A stretch of 64,000 nt of DNA from Sarcocystis neurona (lineage: Eukaryota > Apicomplexa > Conoidasida > Eucoccidiorida > Sarcocystidae), in NCBI GenBank assembly GCA_000727475.1, contig KL647300.1:2501063-2565062 (forward strand), read 5' to 3'. Of this stretch, positions 11,601-23,000 are shown one piece after another (position 1 is the stretch's first letter; each line of letters opens with the position of its first letter). The notes under the pieces are model-generated. The model was not told the DNA's origin. It was given only the letters and a program-made list of their open reading frames with translations, and made no database searches. Made by a program: the position numbers and the translations under genes.

Positions 11601-13949
11601 TGTCTGCGTGCATATCTATACATATGTACACCAACGTACATTGGTGTGCCTATACGTGTGCATTATGAGTCGGTGCGTTCACATAAATGTGTACACATAT
11701 ATGTATGTGTATTCGGTATATGTCTGTACGTGTATGTTATGAGTCGATGCTTTTAGATAAATGTGTACACGCATATATGTGTGTATACCTCTTTCAGTTT
11801 GGTACGCAGTTTTGCATGCGTCTCATTAGCGAGACCGCACGCATGCGTGGTCGTCTTCGTGATTTTGACTGAACACCCGTGAAAATGTCCCCATGTGACG
11901 TCCTGCGTGCGGGGGCCACTCTTCTGCAAATTCTGCCAACTTCTACCGCACACACACACATATATATATACATACGGTGTATGCAGACAAACCTCTCCCT
12001 CGCGCACCATTCACATCGCTTTCTTCGTGTGCGCTGCGCTCGCGGAGACGGTGGAGCACTTTTGGCTGGCACCGTGTTAAAGAAAAGCGATCGCCCCGGT
12101 CGTGTCTCCGCTTGCCTGGCGATTCTTGTGACGCTCGAGGCAGCCACATTTCACGTGAGAACGCACTTCTCTTTCATGGGTAATCTGAACACGAAGATGT
12201 GCACCGCACGGGGAAGTTGCCCATATGCGTATATATATATATATGTATATGTATGTCTGCCCACGTTTTAATGTTTGTGGATACCTGCTTGTGGACTTGT
12301 ACATGGTAGACGTATCTGTCCATTTATCCATCTCTATGTGTGTATGTCATGCAGGTGTATGTACCTTTACATGTGTATATATGTATATTTATGTACATCC
12401 ACATTTAGGCGTAAGTGTCTGTCAAAGTGGACTTGAGATTGCCAGCGACAGATGGATGGGAACAGTTCTGCAAGCATAGCGAGCACGAAGGAGCAACCCC
12501 TTCGTGTCCGAGCAGAGAACAAACACCTGCGCAGTCGTCGTAAGTTCTAGTCTCGTGGTGTCCTGCTGTAGAGTTAAAAAGGCGTTTGTGTCTCGTGATC
12601 AGTCACACACTGGCGTTCTTGTGTTGCTGCGGTTGCTCGGGGTGAGGCTGATTTATTTATTTGGTCTCAGGGCAGGTGGTGTGATGATTTCTGTAGCTGC
12701 TGCGGGTCGTGCGTGTTGTTGGTGTCTGGCGGTGCTGTGTTTGTGCGACGTGCTGCTCGCTGCTTCTCCGTCTCCTTGTGAGGGATGCTGCTGTTCTTGC
12801 TGAGAATGCAGCGGCTGGCTGGTAAGTGGGGCGGCTGCTGGGCTACTGTTTCAAAGGTTGACCGCGACTCCCTTCGTGACTGCTGCTGTTTCTTCTCTTT
12901 TGGCAGCTGTCACGGTACTTCTTGCTACGGCTACGGTCTCTGGGTGTTGTCTGCTGCTGCTGCAGTTGCCGACTTCGTTGACGCCACAGCAGCGACAGTA
13001 TATTGAACTTTTCGATCAAATCGAAAATAAGCGCGAAGCTTCGCAGGCGTCTACGCAACAGAGAGCAGCGGCGGCTGCTGCTGCGGCTGCTGCTGCGGCA
13101 CTGGCCAAAGCGGCAGCCGAGCAGTCCGGCAACAGCAGTGCTACCAGCACTCCCCACCATAAGAAGCACCACTCTAGCGATGCCTCTACAGGCAGCAGCA
13201 CCAGCAGCAGCAGCGCTGCGTATGGCAGGCATCAGCGCGCTGGAGAGGAGACGGCTCAGTCTGCGCAGCGTGGAGCTACAACCGCGCGCCAGCAACAGCA
13301 GAAGCAGCAGCAGCAAGCGAAAGTGGCAGGACCAGCGGCAAAAGAAAGCAAAGAACAAACAGCGTCTTCAGTTCCACACCACCCGCTGCCTCCGCCTCCA
13401 CCACCACCGCCACCGCCCCCTCCGCGGCCCGCAGCCAGTAGGTCACAACAGCAGCAGCCATCCCAGCAGCAGCAGCACCAGCGGCAAGCGGCAGACGACC
13501 CCTTAACAACGGTGGAAGAGCAGACGACCGCAAATGTGCATCCGAAGCAGGCAGCAGCAGAGGAAGCCGACAAAAAGGCTGCGAAGAAGCGTAGTAATGC
13601 CGAACCCGAGAAGCGAGCGACGGTGATGCAGAACAGTAGCAGTGGTAACGCTGAAGACGAGCCCAATACTAGCAGGAGCGAGAAGATCCTGAGTGCAAGC
13701 TCTAGGGAGCGCGACGACATCAGCAACGGCGAAGCAGAGTCACAACAGAACAACAAACGCGTAGCGCACACACAAGTGTCCGGCAGTAGCATCGACAGCA
13801 GCAGCAGCAGCGATAGCAGTGGCGTCGGTAGCAGCACGAGGGACCCCGGCGGCAGAAGCAACGACAACGGGAAGAAGGGTACGGAAAATAACGGGAAGAA
13901 AGAAGAGAGTCGCCGCATTGGTGGCTGGAGGCGCCTCACTGGTTGGTGA
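207..13949 (+). CDS. Class I DnaJ/Hsp40 co-chaperone, nine exons, giant low-complexity N-terminus
   Basis: Stimulates the ATPase of an Hsp70 and hands it substrates. Model: join(207..2767, 3808..3896, 4753..5009, 6923..7116, 7433..7494, 8603..8688, 10544..10621, 11377..11544, 12966..13949). All phases agree and all introns are GT-AG. The J domain starts near 2625 (DPYEVLG), has the HPD tripeptide (KKYHPDLN) and finishes in exon 2 (AAYELLSD). Exon 3 is a Gly/Phe-type linker. Exons 4-5 carry four CxxCxGxG motifs: [24 protein letters not shown] and CKTCRGTG. Exons 6-9 match the C-terminal substrate-binding domain ([33 protein letters not shown]). Order and spacing fit bacterial DnaJ and mitochondrial DNAJA3/Tid1; the compartment is unknown. 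About 800 residues before the J domain and 300 after it are Ala/Gln/Ser-rich. The frame is open from base 3, so the true start is unsure; 207 is the first in-frame ATG in the window, and cryptic introns in the first 2.6 kb cannot be excluded. Confidence 0.9.
9007..9153. repeat. AT-rich TATA/GTAT microsatellite, left flank of the N run
   Basis: Alternating TATA/TATG microsatellite with irregular inserts (a GGAT interruption, GTAGG). The 147 bases ending at the N run recur base for base at 9768-9914 on the far side. It lies in intron 6 of the DnaJ gene. Confidence 0.9.
9154..9767. other. Assembly gap (run of 614 N) inside DnaJ intron 6
   Basis: Every base is N. Exon 6 ends at 8688 and exon 7 starts at 10544, so no recognised coding sequence is missing. 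The identical flanks suggest a gap the assembler could not close because of the repeat; its true length may be much shorter than drawn. Confidence 0.97.
9768..9914. repeat. AT-rich microsatellite, right flank of the N run, identical to the left flank
   Basis: Same 147-base sequence as 9007-9153 (offset 761), including its non-repetitive interruptions. Unique sequence resumes at ATCGATGAAGG. Confidence 0.9.
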
Positions 13950-16900
13950 ACTCGGGAAGCCGATACGTACGTGGTGCAGCAGCACAGTCTTCTTCGAAAC
14001 CGCACCAGCGTTTGACGGCCAAATACGTAGCGACAAGGCCAGCTGGAAACAAGACTAGCGGAAGCAAGGGTGATCCGCAACAACACGGTCCTTTTTATCA
14101 ATGTTTGTGTCATATGTCTCACTATTTTCTTCCGCGTTGTACAACCATTTGTTTACATGTGTGTGTCTCGTGTGGGTTACGCACTAAGGTACAACATTAT
14201 ACACTGGTATTACAAAAGTTGAATTCAAACAACATGTGCGCTCCGGATGTAAAGGGAGAACATGTGGAGAACTATCTCGCGGAGTACTCGAAGTATTCTC
14301 TACGCACAGGTGTAGACAAAGGAAATATATGTAGATACATATGAAGAAATTTTTGTTAGTAGATAATCGTCGTAGGTATGGAGGGAAGCGTCAAGACAGT
14401 TTGTGCATGTCGTGTGGTGTTTCAATGTAGAAGAAATTTTAAGTGATGTGAGAGAAAGGCGCAGTACTGCGAGAGGAGGCGTTGCCACTTCATGGGGCTG
14501 CAGCAGCTGCTGCTTTAGTCGCGCAGACGTGTGTACATAAGATGTCCTCTACGCATGCACACTGTTGAAGCGTTGCCACGTACTTTGGCCTCACGCTGCC
14601 GAAATCGGTCCTTTCAGGGAAAAAATATGTGCTACTAAGCTCATGCGGTTTATTGCGCTGGCGGCAGATACTGCGTTCCGAGTGAACGGACACTGGACCG
14701 TGAGACCAGGTGTTTTACCGGAAGCATTGTAGTTGACACTTCCGCGGAAATGGTGTGCGTGTGACACTGCTTCAAGTACGCAAGATGCGTCAAATGTAGC
14801 GCTTTGAGTCTCCTCCGTGCACTTGTTCTATTTACGTCTACACTGTCAGCGCTACACTTGGGGTGGACGCGCGATTCAGCGTGAGCGTATACCTTTGTGG
14901 AAATACGTACGTGAAACACGTGGTCTACGTTGCTGCCTTTACGTTATGCGTCCTCGGGTACGTCTAGAAAGAGCTTCGTTTTATATACGCTGTCCATGGA
15001 AATTGGTCTTGTAGGCCGGTCCCTTGATGGAACCTCGGGCTGACATACAGGTTAGCGAGAAATGAAAAGTTCGCAGTCAAGGAGGGCCTGTATATGATGT
15101 GTCCAGCAAGTAAACAAACATGTGCTGACGCTACGTCGTCGGAAGTCGGGAGGATCAAGACGTACTAAAGGGAATTACGTTGGAAGTTTCGCGTTCCACA
15201 TTTTCATGGAGTACACGGTGTTCGGGTGCTGCGCTTTGGGCGTGCGTCTACCGCAGCATCAGAGGATACGCACATACCCGTCGTTCCGTTTCCGCTGGCA
15301 TTTCGATCCTCAAGGCTGCAGTTACTGTGTACGTCCACTGCCGCGTCGATAAAGAGAATACGTTGTGGAGGGTCCTACTTTGAAAGTCCACAGCAAGTTT
15401 AAGAAGTGTGGTTTGACGGTACGGAGTAATGTTCGTCGCAGAATAGAAGTTCCTACCTTGTTGAAATACGCCTACGTAAGTTTACTATGTATGGGCGTCT
15501 GGTGCTGTGCATCGGGTACGTACGCGGCAGCAACGGTGAATGAATTAACTTCCTCGTGAAGAGGTGTTGTTCAGCAGCGGCGGGTTTGTAGGTTCTGATG
15601 CAGCTGTTCCGGGCTGCTTAGGAACAATAATATGTAGATTGCTGCGTGCCCACTGCAGCGCGGTCGATTTCGTGCTCGTCTGCAGCAGGAGCGGTTGGTG
15701 CGTGAGCTGTTTAGAACGAAGCAAAATTTTTTTTTGGTGGATCAGACACGGCAACAACGGCTGCTGCTCTTAAAGCGACTACATTTTAGGGATATATTTG
15801 TGCAACGATTTGGCTTCTCTTTCTCTGTGAAGGTGGTGCGCACTTCCGGTGAGAAGCTGTGAGAAGCTGCTGATAGAGCTACTCGATTGACTTGTGACTT
15901 CTGCGCTGTTGCCGCAGCAGCGACACAGATGAGGGGTGTGTGTTTGCTTTGTGTTCGTAAGCTTTAGAGCAGGTGATCTCAATGTGTGCTTGCTGAGGTA
16001 CTGGGAAGAAAGCGAGGAGAGAATCACGCCGCAGGTACTGAATAGAGGAAGAGCGGAGGAATTCATTATTCACGCATGTGCATTGATTAGCTGTAACAGT
16101 ACGAAGCAGCGTCTGGCCACATGACGCATCCTGTGACGTACGTTCTGGATACGTGTGCTTACGTGCATAACACGTAGGAGTGGCGGAGCGTGTGACACGT
16201 TCTATTGTAAACGCTAGCACACAGTGATGCACCAGAAGGGCGTGGACATACCTGCACGACATACGCGTATGTAGATATGCACGTGTGAATACGCAAGATG
16301 AACACAGATGGCGCAAAACATACATGTGTGTACACGTATAGATAGATATCATACATTTGTGTACGTCTGAAGATGCCTGTGGCACATACAGGTGCCAACA
16401 AAGGTGTATTTATATATATGCGGGGATACGAGTACAGTAAATCAGTGTCGCGGAAAAGAGAGGAGAAGATAGAGCACGGCTTTATATATCCGAGCGGTTT
16501 GCAAAGGCAAAGGACGTACAATATATTTACAAGCTAAACTCGTGTCTTTGATTAAGGAAAAGAATTCAAGCAACAAAGCACTACTATACCTTCGCGTACA
16601 CTGACGTGTTTGTGTGCATGCGCGTGGCGTGCGTATAGAGAGAAGTGCATTGCATAGATCAGAAGTGAACTAAGCGTTTGTGCTCCGTTGCACCGCGCAT
16701 ACACCTGGTTACTCCTCTGCGTCCCTTTTGGCACGCACGCATCACTTCAGCACTGGAGTGCAATCAAAGAAACAACGTGTATCACTTTATCAAAGACATT
16801 AAACCCACACGTACGTGCATATGTGAGTATAAACTTGTGTATATGTGGGGGAGAGAAAGACATACGTAACCGTATTTGTCTACGTATAGAGCATACACCA

Positions 16901-18802
16901 TATACGTATGTACGTATCTGTATATGTATGTATATATATGTACTAGAATAGGCGTGTACAATTCTCTCTATACAATGTATGCGTGTATATGCGCACTTGT
17001 GTGTCCACGTTTGTAAGTAGAACGTCTCTTTGTACGACAGTGTAGCTACCGTGTGTTTGGGAGTGACTCTGGTCCGCATAGGTGTACTCGTGTATCCCGA
17101 GTGTGTATTCCTTCAACTGTCGTGGTCACCTGTGTGAAGTTGACCTGACGCTGGTGAGTTGCTCGCTGGTTTTGTATGGCACGTCCGCACTCACTGGGTT
17201 CATTGCCATTACCTGCCGTCATCCGTAAAGCTATCAACATTGCCTAGCCTGCCGGAAATTCCGATTGTGGACCGAGCGTATTTTCAGGGACGTACGTGCG
17301 GACAGTTGGCAAGTGAATAAGCTGCGCGTGCGCGGACGGTGCTCTTCTAGAAATGTAAACTGTCCTTGTGTGCTTCAGAGTGATAGAGCGCCATGGCACT
17401 ACAACCTCGGGCGAGCTTCCGAGACGTTCCACTGCATTCGTGTAGTACGAGCGCGTAGTTCCAGAGCAGTGTGCCGCAGTACCGCCTTCTGGCTTACGAT
17501 AACGCGATCCGCATAACAAGCACACATTCTCTGCACTCGATTTATCTGTCGACGTGCGTACTGTGTGCACAGACACACTCGTAGAAATATGGAGCTTCAG
17601 CCTCAGCGGCGACCCATCGCAACACGAGATGTTAACTATTCTGTTTGTCGCTGTATCGATGCAGTATTCGTGAGTGGATAGACGTGTAAATATGTACACG
17701 TAACCGTAGTGGACTTGCCCACTCTTCTCCCGGACAGCTCTGAAAGGAAGAGCCGTACAGCCTACGCGTGACTGTTGCATTCTAGTGGAACCAGCTGGCG
17801 AGCCGTGACACCAAATATGACTCGGTGGGTGGTCAACAGTGTCAGTGGCCACACTTCTGCAGATGCTAGGGACAGTGCAGTATCACAAGCTACGCCACAC
17901 TCGCGTCTTTCATGTGTGCTAGTGTTTGAAACCCAGCAATCTGAACTTTCGCCATCTCGAGGAAACCGCCTGAAGCCACTTCTCCACAAGTCCTGTCCAC
18001 GTTACTGCCTCTGTTGACTTGAGTACTCAAGTAACGAATGTGAGAAGCACGTCAGCTTAAGCAGAAGAAGTACGAGCCTGCGGCGGCAGGCGGCAGCAGC
18101 AGCTGGGGCCGTCCACGAGAAGGGTCCCGCGCGGTGTATATCACTCAGCCCCATTCGTTGCTGCGACGGCACACACTCGATCTAACGTTCGCTACCGGCG
18201 CAGAGGAGGACGTGCGAACAGAAGTATGTGCGTAGCTACCCAGAACAGCCGGTCTGTGCGTTCGCATGTCTCTCCACGTAGGTGTTCGTGTACACGAAGA
18301 CGTATGTGTTCAGCTAATCGTGCGTAGAAAAAGCACACAACTCGTCTCCTTCTACTTGCACGAGCGTATGTAATACCGTGCGTGTGTACGTGCGTGTGCA
18401 CGGATCTAATGCTTTCGTTAGAGCTATACAAGAATAAGCGAGAACACACATACACATAAACAACTATATTTTATGACAGGATCGGGCTATTTTAGGCTTG
18501 AGGAGAAGCCTCTTGGGCACTAGCGAGTGCCTTCTCACCAAAACAGATTGACAAAGCGGTCGTCTGGGCAGACACATCGATGCCCGTGCGTACGCGCGGG
18601 GACTACAGCAAGCAGCAGGACATACACTCGCATGTGTAGTTGTACGTAGAATCCTACACATAGACGCTACGAAGTATGTAGTGAATTCATGCAGAAATAC
18701 TATCCACGTACGTACACCACACTCACATAAAAGAAAGTTGCCGCATTAGCCCCGCGATCCCGACTTCAAACGTGCTTCAGCTTACAGTCTTCACACTATT
18801 AC

Positions 18803-18855
18803 CATATATACATATATATACATATATATATGTATATATATACATATATATGTAG
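18803..18855. repeat. TATA/CATA microsatellite
   Basis: Run of alternating purine-pyrimidine steps built from TATACATA and TATGTATA units. No gene nearby. Confidence 0.8.
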
Positions 18856-19802
18856 AGACGCATACATACGAGAATACAAAAATGTCTTGACGGTGATCCT
18901 TTCCTTTCTCTGTGTGTCAAACTATATAGATACACGTATGTGTGTGCTTGTTCGCATGTCAGAGACGCTACAAATGCAGTGTACATGTGTTTTCGGCTCG
19001 TGGTCGAAAGCGCCTCTCATCTGCACTTGAAAGCCTCCAGGTTTGCTCTTCCTCTCTGAATCATCTCCGCGTTTCCTTAATCGCCAATACTACAAAAACG
19101 TGGGTATATATAAATATACGTATATATATATATATGTATGTCTACCTATCTATATGCACTATATATATGTACATATATATATGTATGTGCACACATACAC
19201 CGCTGACCCGCACACTCGCCTGTACACCTTATCTATACAGGCATCTGCTTGGGCGCAGATATCTGCTTTCACGTGTATACAGATATGAACACGTAGAACT
19301 ACTCTCCGTACTAGCGCTGTACCAAAGACGCTACTACGATTCAAATCTCCCGGCTGCGAGTGTCAGCAGCAGGCATACACACGTACACAACGAGACAGAC
19401 CTGCGCATGCAGTACTCTCTGAGGCGCGCACATCCCACTCAGAAACAACGCATCTACACAAGCAGATATACAAAGCGATACACGCGCCGCGAGGGATAGA
19501 ATAGACTACGCCGTGGCGACACAGAAACGACTTTGCACATGCGCGCAAGCACACGAGACCACGGCGTCTTCTGCTGTGCATGCAGCACGAAGCAGCCCAG
19601 TCCCTTGTGTTTGGCGGGAGGCACGTCTCTAGACATACGGCCTCCCCACAGCCGCATCTCGCACATGCTTGGACACCTCTCTACGCTGCCTTATGCGTCG
19701 GTGTAACCACTAGCACATTTTACACACACGTGTGCGCATCCTCCAGATACACGATTCACATTCACACAAGACTACAGAAAAACATCCATACCCAGAGACA
19801 CA

Positions 19803-19861
19803 TATGCGAGTATACTGTACACACACACACAGGCACGTATACACACACACACACACAGAAA
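19803..19861. repeat. AC-dinucleotide microsatellite
   Basis: Two (AC)n tracts separated by GGCACGTAT, just downstream of the RPN9 stop codon on the opposite strand. Confidence 0.8.
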
Positions 19862-20065
19862 AAGACAGGAAGATAGGAACGTATTTATAGATACGTCAGC
19901 ACACCTATATACATGCAGGTGTGTTGCGGCGGACACGTTCGCAGACGGACCACACGTAAACGCCCGTTCCGAGGTACATCAACCCCGACGACTTCGCGTA
20001 CGCGTACGTCTGTAGACTTGAGGCCACGCGAAGAACAGCATGTGCAAGCACGTGCCACTGCTTGG

Positions 20066-23000
20066 TCAAGACCCGAGCAGCTCCGCTGTTTGGCCTTGCA
20101 AGTGCTGATGCAGCTGCTGGGCCGCTGCCACCCACCGCAGCAGTCGGTCTTGCAGACACGCCATCCTGCGGGAAGACAGACAGACTTCACTACAGAACCT
20201 CATCAGGGATGCAGCAGCGGGCTGAAGAGACGCACGCGCATGCACAGAAAAAACACGCAGTCGAGCGTCTACAGCACGCAGACGTCAAACGGAACACACA
20301 CCCAGTCTTCCTGTGTGGGCAGGTGTACGTGCCGGAGTGCACACCGGTCCTCGGTCATCACACTGCCCACACGTATAGAAAAGTCTCAATATGGTGCGCG
20401 GCCACACGTAGACACAAACCTGTGGACTACCCACATATGCACACATATACGAGTGCGACACATTGCCAACAGGAACACTACGTCCTTCTACATAAACATA
20501 CAAATAGTTGTCTGTACACGTATATATATGTGCTTCTTTGTTCATGTTCATACATGTAATATGACCCGTAGTGTGTACCTGCCTCTACACATATACATAC
20601 GAATTGATATACACGTGTGTATATCGATACACGTATGATTCTTTGTGGATGCTCATACGTAGGCGTTTTGGGAGCACCCTTTTCCTGTCGACGGATGTAG
20701 GTACACGCTACAGGTATACAGGACCTGGATCATCATTTACACACGTCAATCAAATTTACAACAAATATACATACACATATATATATATATATCTACATAC
20801 GCACAACTGTAGAGATCTCATTACACCTGGGCACACAGACACACGAATCTACGTATGTACATATATATAAATATATATATGTACTTGATACACACTCACG
20901 GAATGGCGATACATAATAGACCAGTGAACTGCTTAGATGGGATATATATATATATCTATATAATATACGGAATACATACATGTACATACATATGGCACAC
21001 ATTCGTGAAAGAATGTAACAGAAAGGCAATCCATAATATGGTATTACAGACGCCACATATACATGTACATAGGCTACACACTCGTGACAATTCTGTCAGA
21101 CATATATGTGGAGATGATAGACATCTATTATGACAGGATCTTACCCGGAGTCATCAAGGAGGAGAGCAGGACGCACCCAGGAAATATTAACTTCTCGGTT
21201 GACTTGATCGATGGTGCCACGTAGGAGCTGTTTACTCATGGCACTCATCACCAGCAACTCGACTTCGTCTAGTGCGACTTTGCATGTACTGGCAACAGCC
21301 TGAAAGCTTAGGCTTCTGGCGGCAGGAGATCGTTTCTCCACACCTGATCCTGCTGCTCCACGACCATCCCCCCCACCACCAGCTGCTGCTGCATGCGTTT
21401 CCGCAGCCGACGCGGACGCCACGCCACCGTTGCTGTTGTTGCTCGACGCTCCTCCCTCTGCTGCTGCAGTTGCTGCTCCTGCGGCTGAGTGGGTGAACGC
21501 GAGACGCAACAACGCTGATATCGAGATCTTGCGTCGCAGAGCAGGCATGTGCGCGGCCAGTGCCTACGCACAACACGAGCACAGCAGAGGCCCACGAAGA
21601 GGACGAATAAGAAGGAGTACGTGGTGGAGAAGCGTACGTATCAATCTCAGCAGCCACAGCAACGCAGGGGGGTCAATCAGCCACCGCAGCACAGCACCAG
21701 AAGGAGCATCGAGAGGACGCGCGGCGGCAGCACCCGCAGGGAAAGAGGCCGCCCTGCAGCAGCTGCAGGAAACAGAGGCGTTGCCAGAAACAGCAGTGGC
21801 GGCAGCAAAAAACACACGCAGCAAGAGCAGAGGTTGCGGATAACAGAAGGAGAGCGACGGGCGCCAGCAGCACCAGTTACAGCGAGCGCAGCCGCATGCA
21901 GATCAGCGGGAGGAGCAGCAAGAGGTGTCCCTACCACAGGACCAGCAGTCTGCGCGGTGGTGGGTGGGTCGCGGAAGCAACTGCAGCAATGTGGAAGCGC
22001 ACCCACGACCAGCGGCCGTAGTCGGCAAAAGCAGAAGACGACGAAGAAGAGTAATAAGCAGTCGTCTCTATAGCGACCACAGCAGCGGTATTCGAAGGCG
22101 AGGAGCAGCAGAACTTCGCAGAGCAGTGGGCAGAGAAAGCGCCCTCTGTGCAGGCAGGCTGCCAGGAGGCTATCCTGCTTTCCTTACTGTCGACTGAATC
22201 TGACGAGCGAAGCGGCTGCACGTATCGTCGTACTTCGCCATGGAGCCACAGTGAAACGCTTCCACGAGATCGTACAGCCACCGGTGCTCCGGCAGCCTCA
22301 ACGAGGAAATCACGAGTGCCTGCTGCAGCTGCACAGAAACGAAAACGGAGATCACCGACACCCACGTCTTCCCCATCTCTCTCTGCCTCTCGCTTCCCTC
22401 TCTGCATGGAACCGGAGAAACACATCCTGGCAGAGCTGCGCATCTATCCATCGCTATACATATATATGTATATATGTATATACACGTGTGTGTGATGCGT
22501 TGTTTTCGACACTTGTGCTGCTGCAGTTCTAGGTGTATGTTTACAAAGACAGGACGGCTGTGTTGTATGCTGCTGCAGTTCAGGAGGTACACAGAGAGAA
22601 AAAGAGAGAGCAGATCCGTACCCCCACACAACGGGCGTACACATAAGAGAAGCGGAGAGTCTCCCAAAAGGACTGATGTTCCGTAAGTGAAAACAGGAAA
22701 TACACACAACATCGGGATTCTGCTGCAGTAGGTGCATGGGAGGCCTCCTCGTTTCTGACCGCTGGCGACTGTCAAGAGAAGGGCAGCACGCAAGCCAACA
22801 ACCAGACGTGCTCCCAGGAAACCAAATTTTCCAAAACACGCTGGCAGAGACAGGAATGTATCTTTATGAAGAGTCCCGAAAACAGACACCCTCATGCATA
22901 CACACAGAGAGACAGAAATGTGTCTTTATCAACCAACGTGTCCGTGTATACACACCCACCCACACATACACACATACGCTCAAAGGCGCCGATACATAAA

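Larger units (their letters stand above)
13950..20065. other. Intergenic spacer between the DnaJ and RPN9 genes
   Basis: No gene is supported. The region is of mixed composition with little CAG/CTG repeat. Microsatellites lie near 18803-18855 (TATA/CATA), 19105-19190 (TATA/GTAT) and 19805-19861 (AC-rich). The longest open frame is 202 codons on the minus strand at 17244-17852; it has no recognisable motif, and one frame of this length is close to chance expectation for a 64-kb window. The DnaJ stop (13949) and the RPN9 stop (20066) face each other, so the spacer holds both 3' flanks. Confidence 0.6.

Noticed and set aside
15784..15791. TTTTAGGG, similar to an apicomplexan telomere repeat
   Set aside because: A single occurrence with no tandem array; not a telomere or interstitial telomeric block.
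17244..17852. 202-codon minus-strand open frame in the 14-20 kb spacer
   Set aside because: No recognisable motif, no splice partners, and one frame of this length is near chance expectation in a 64-kb window.
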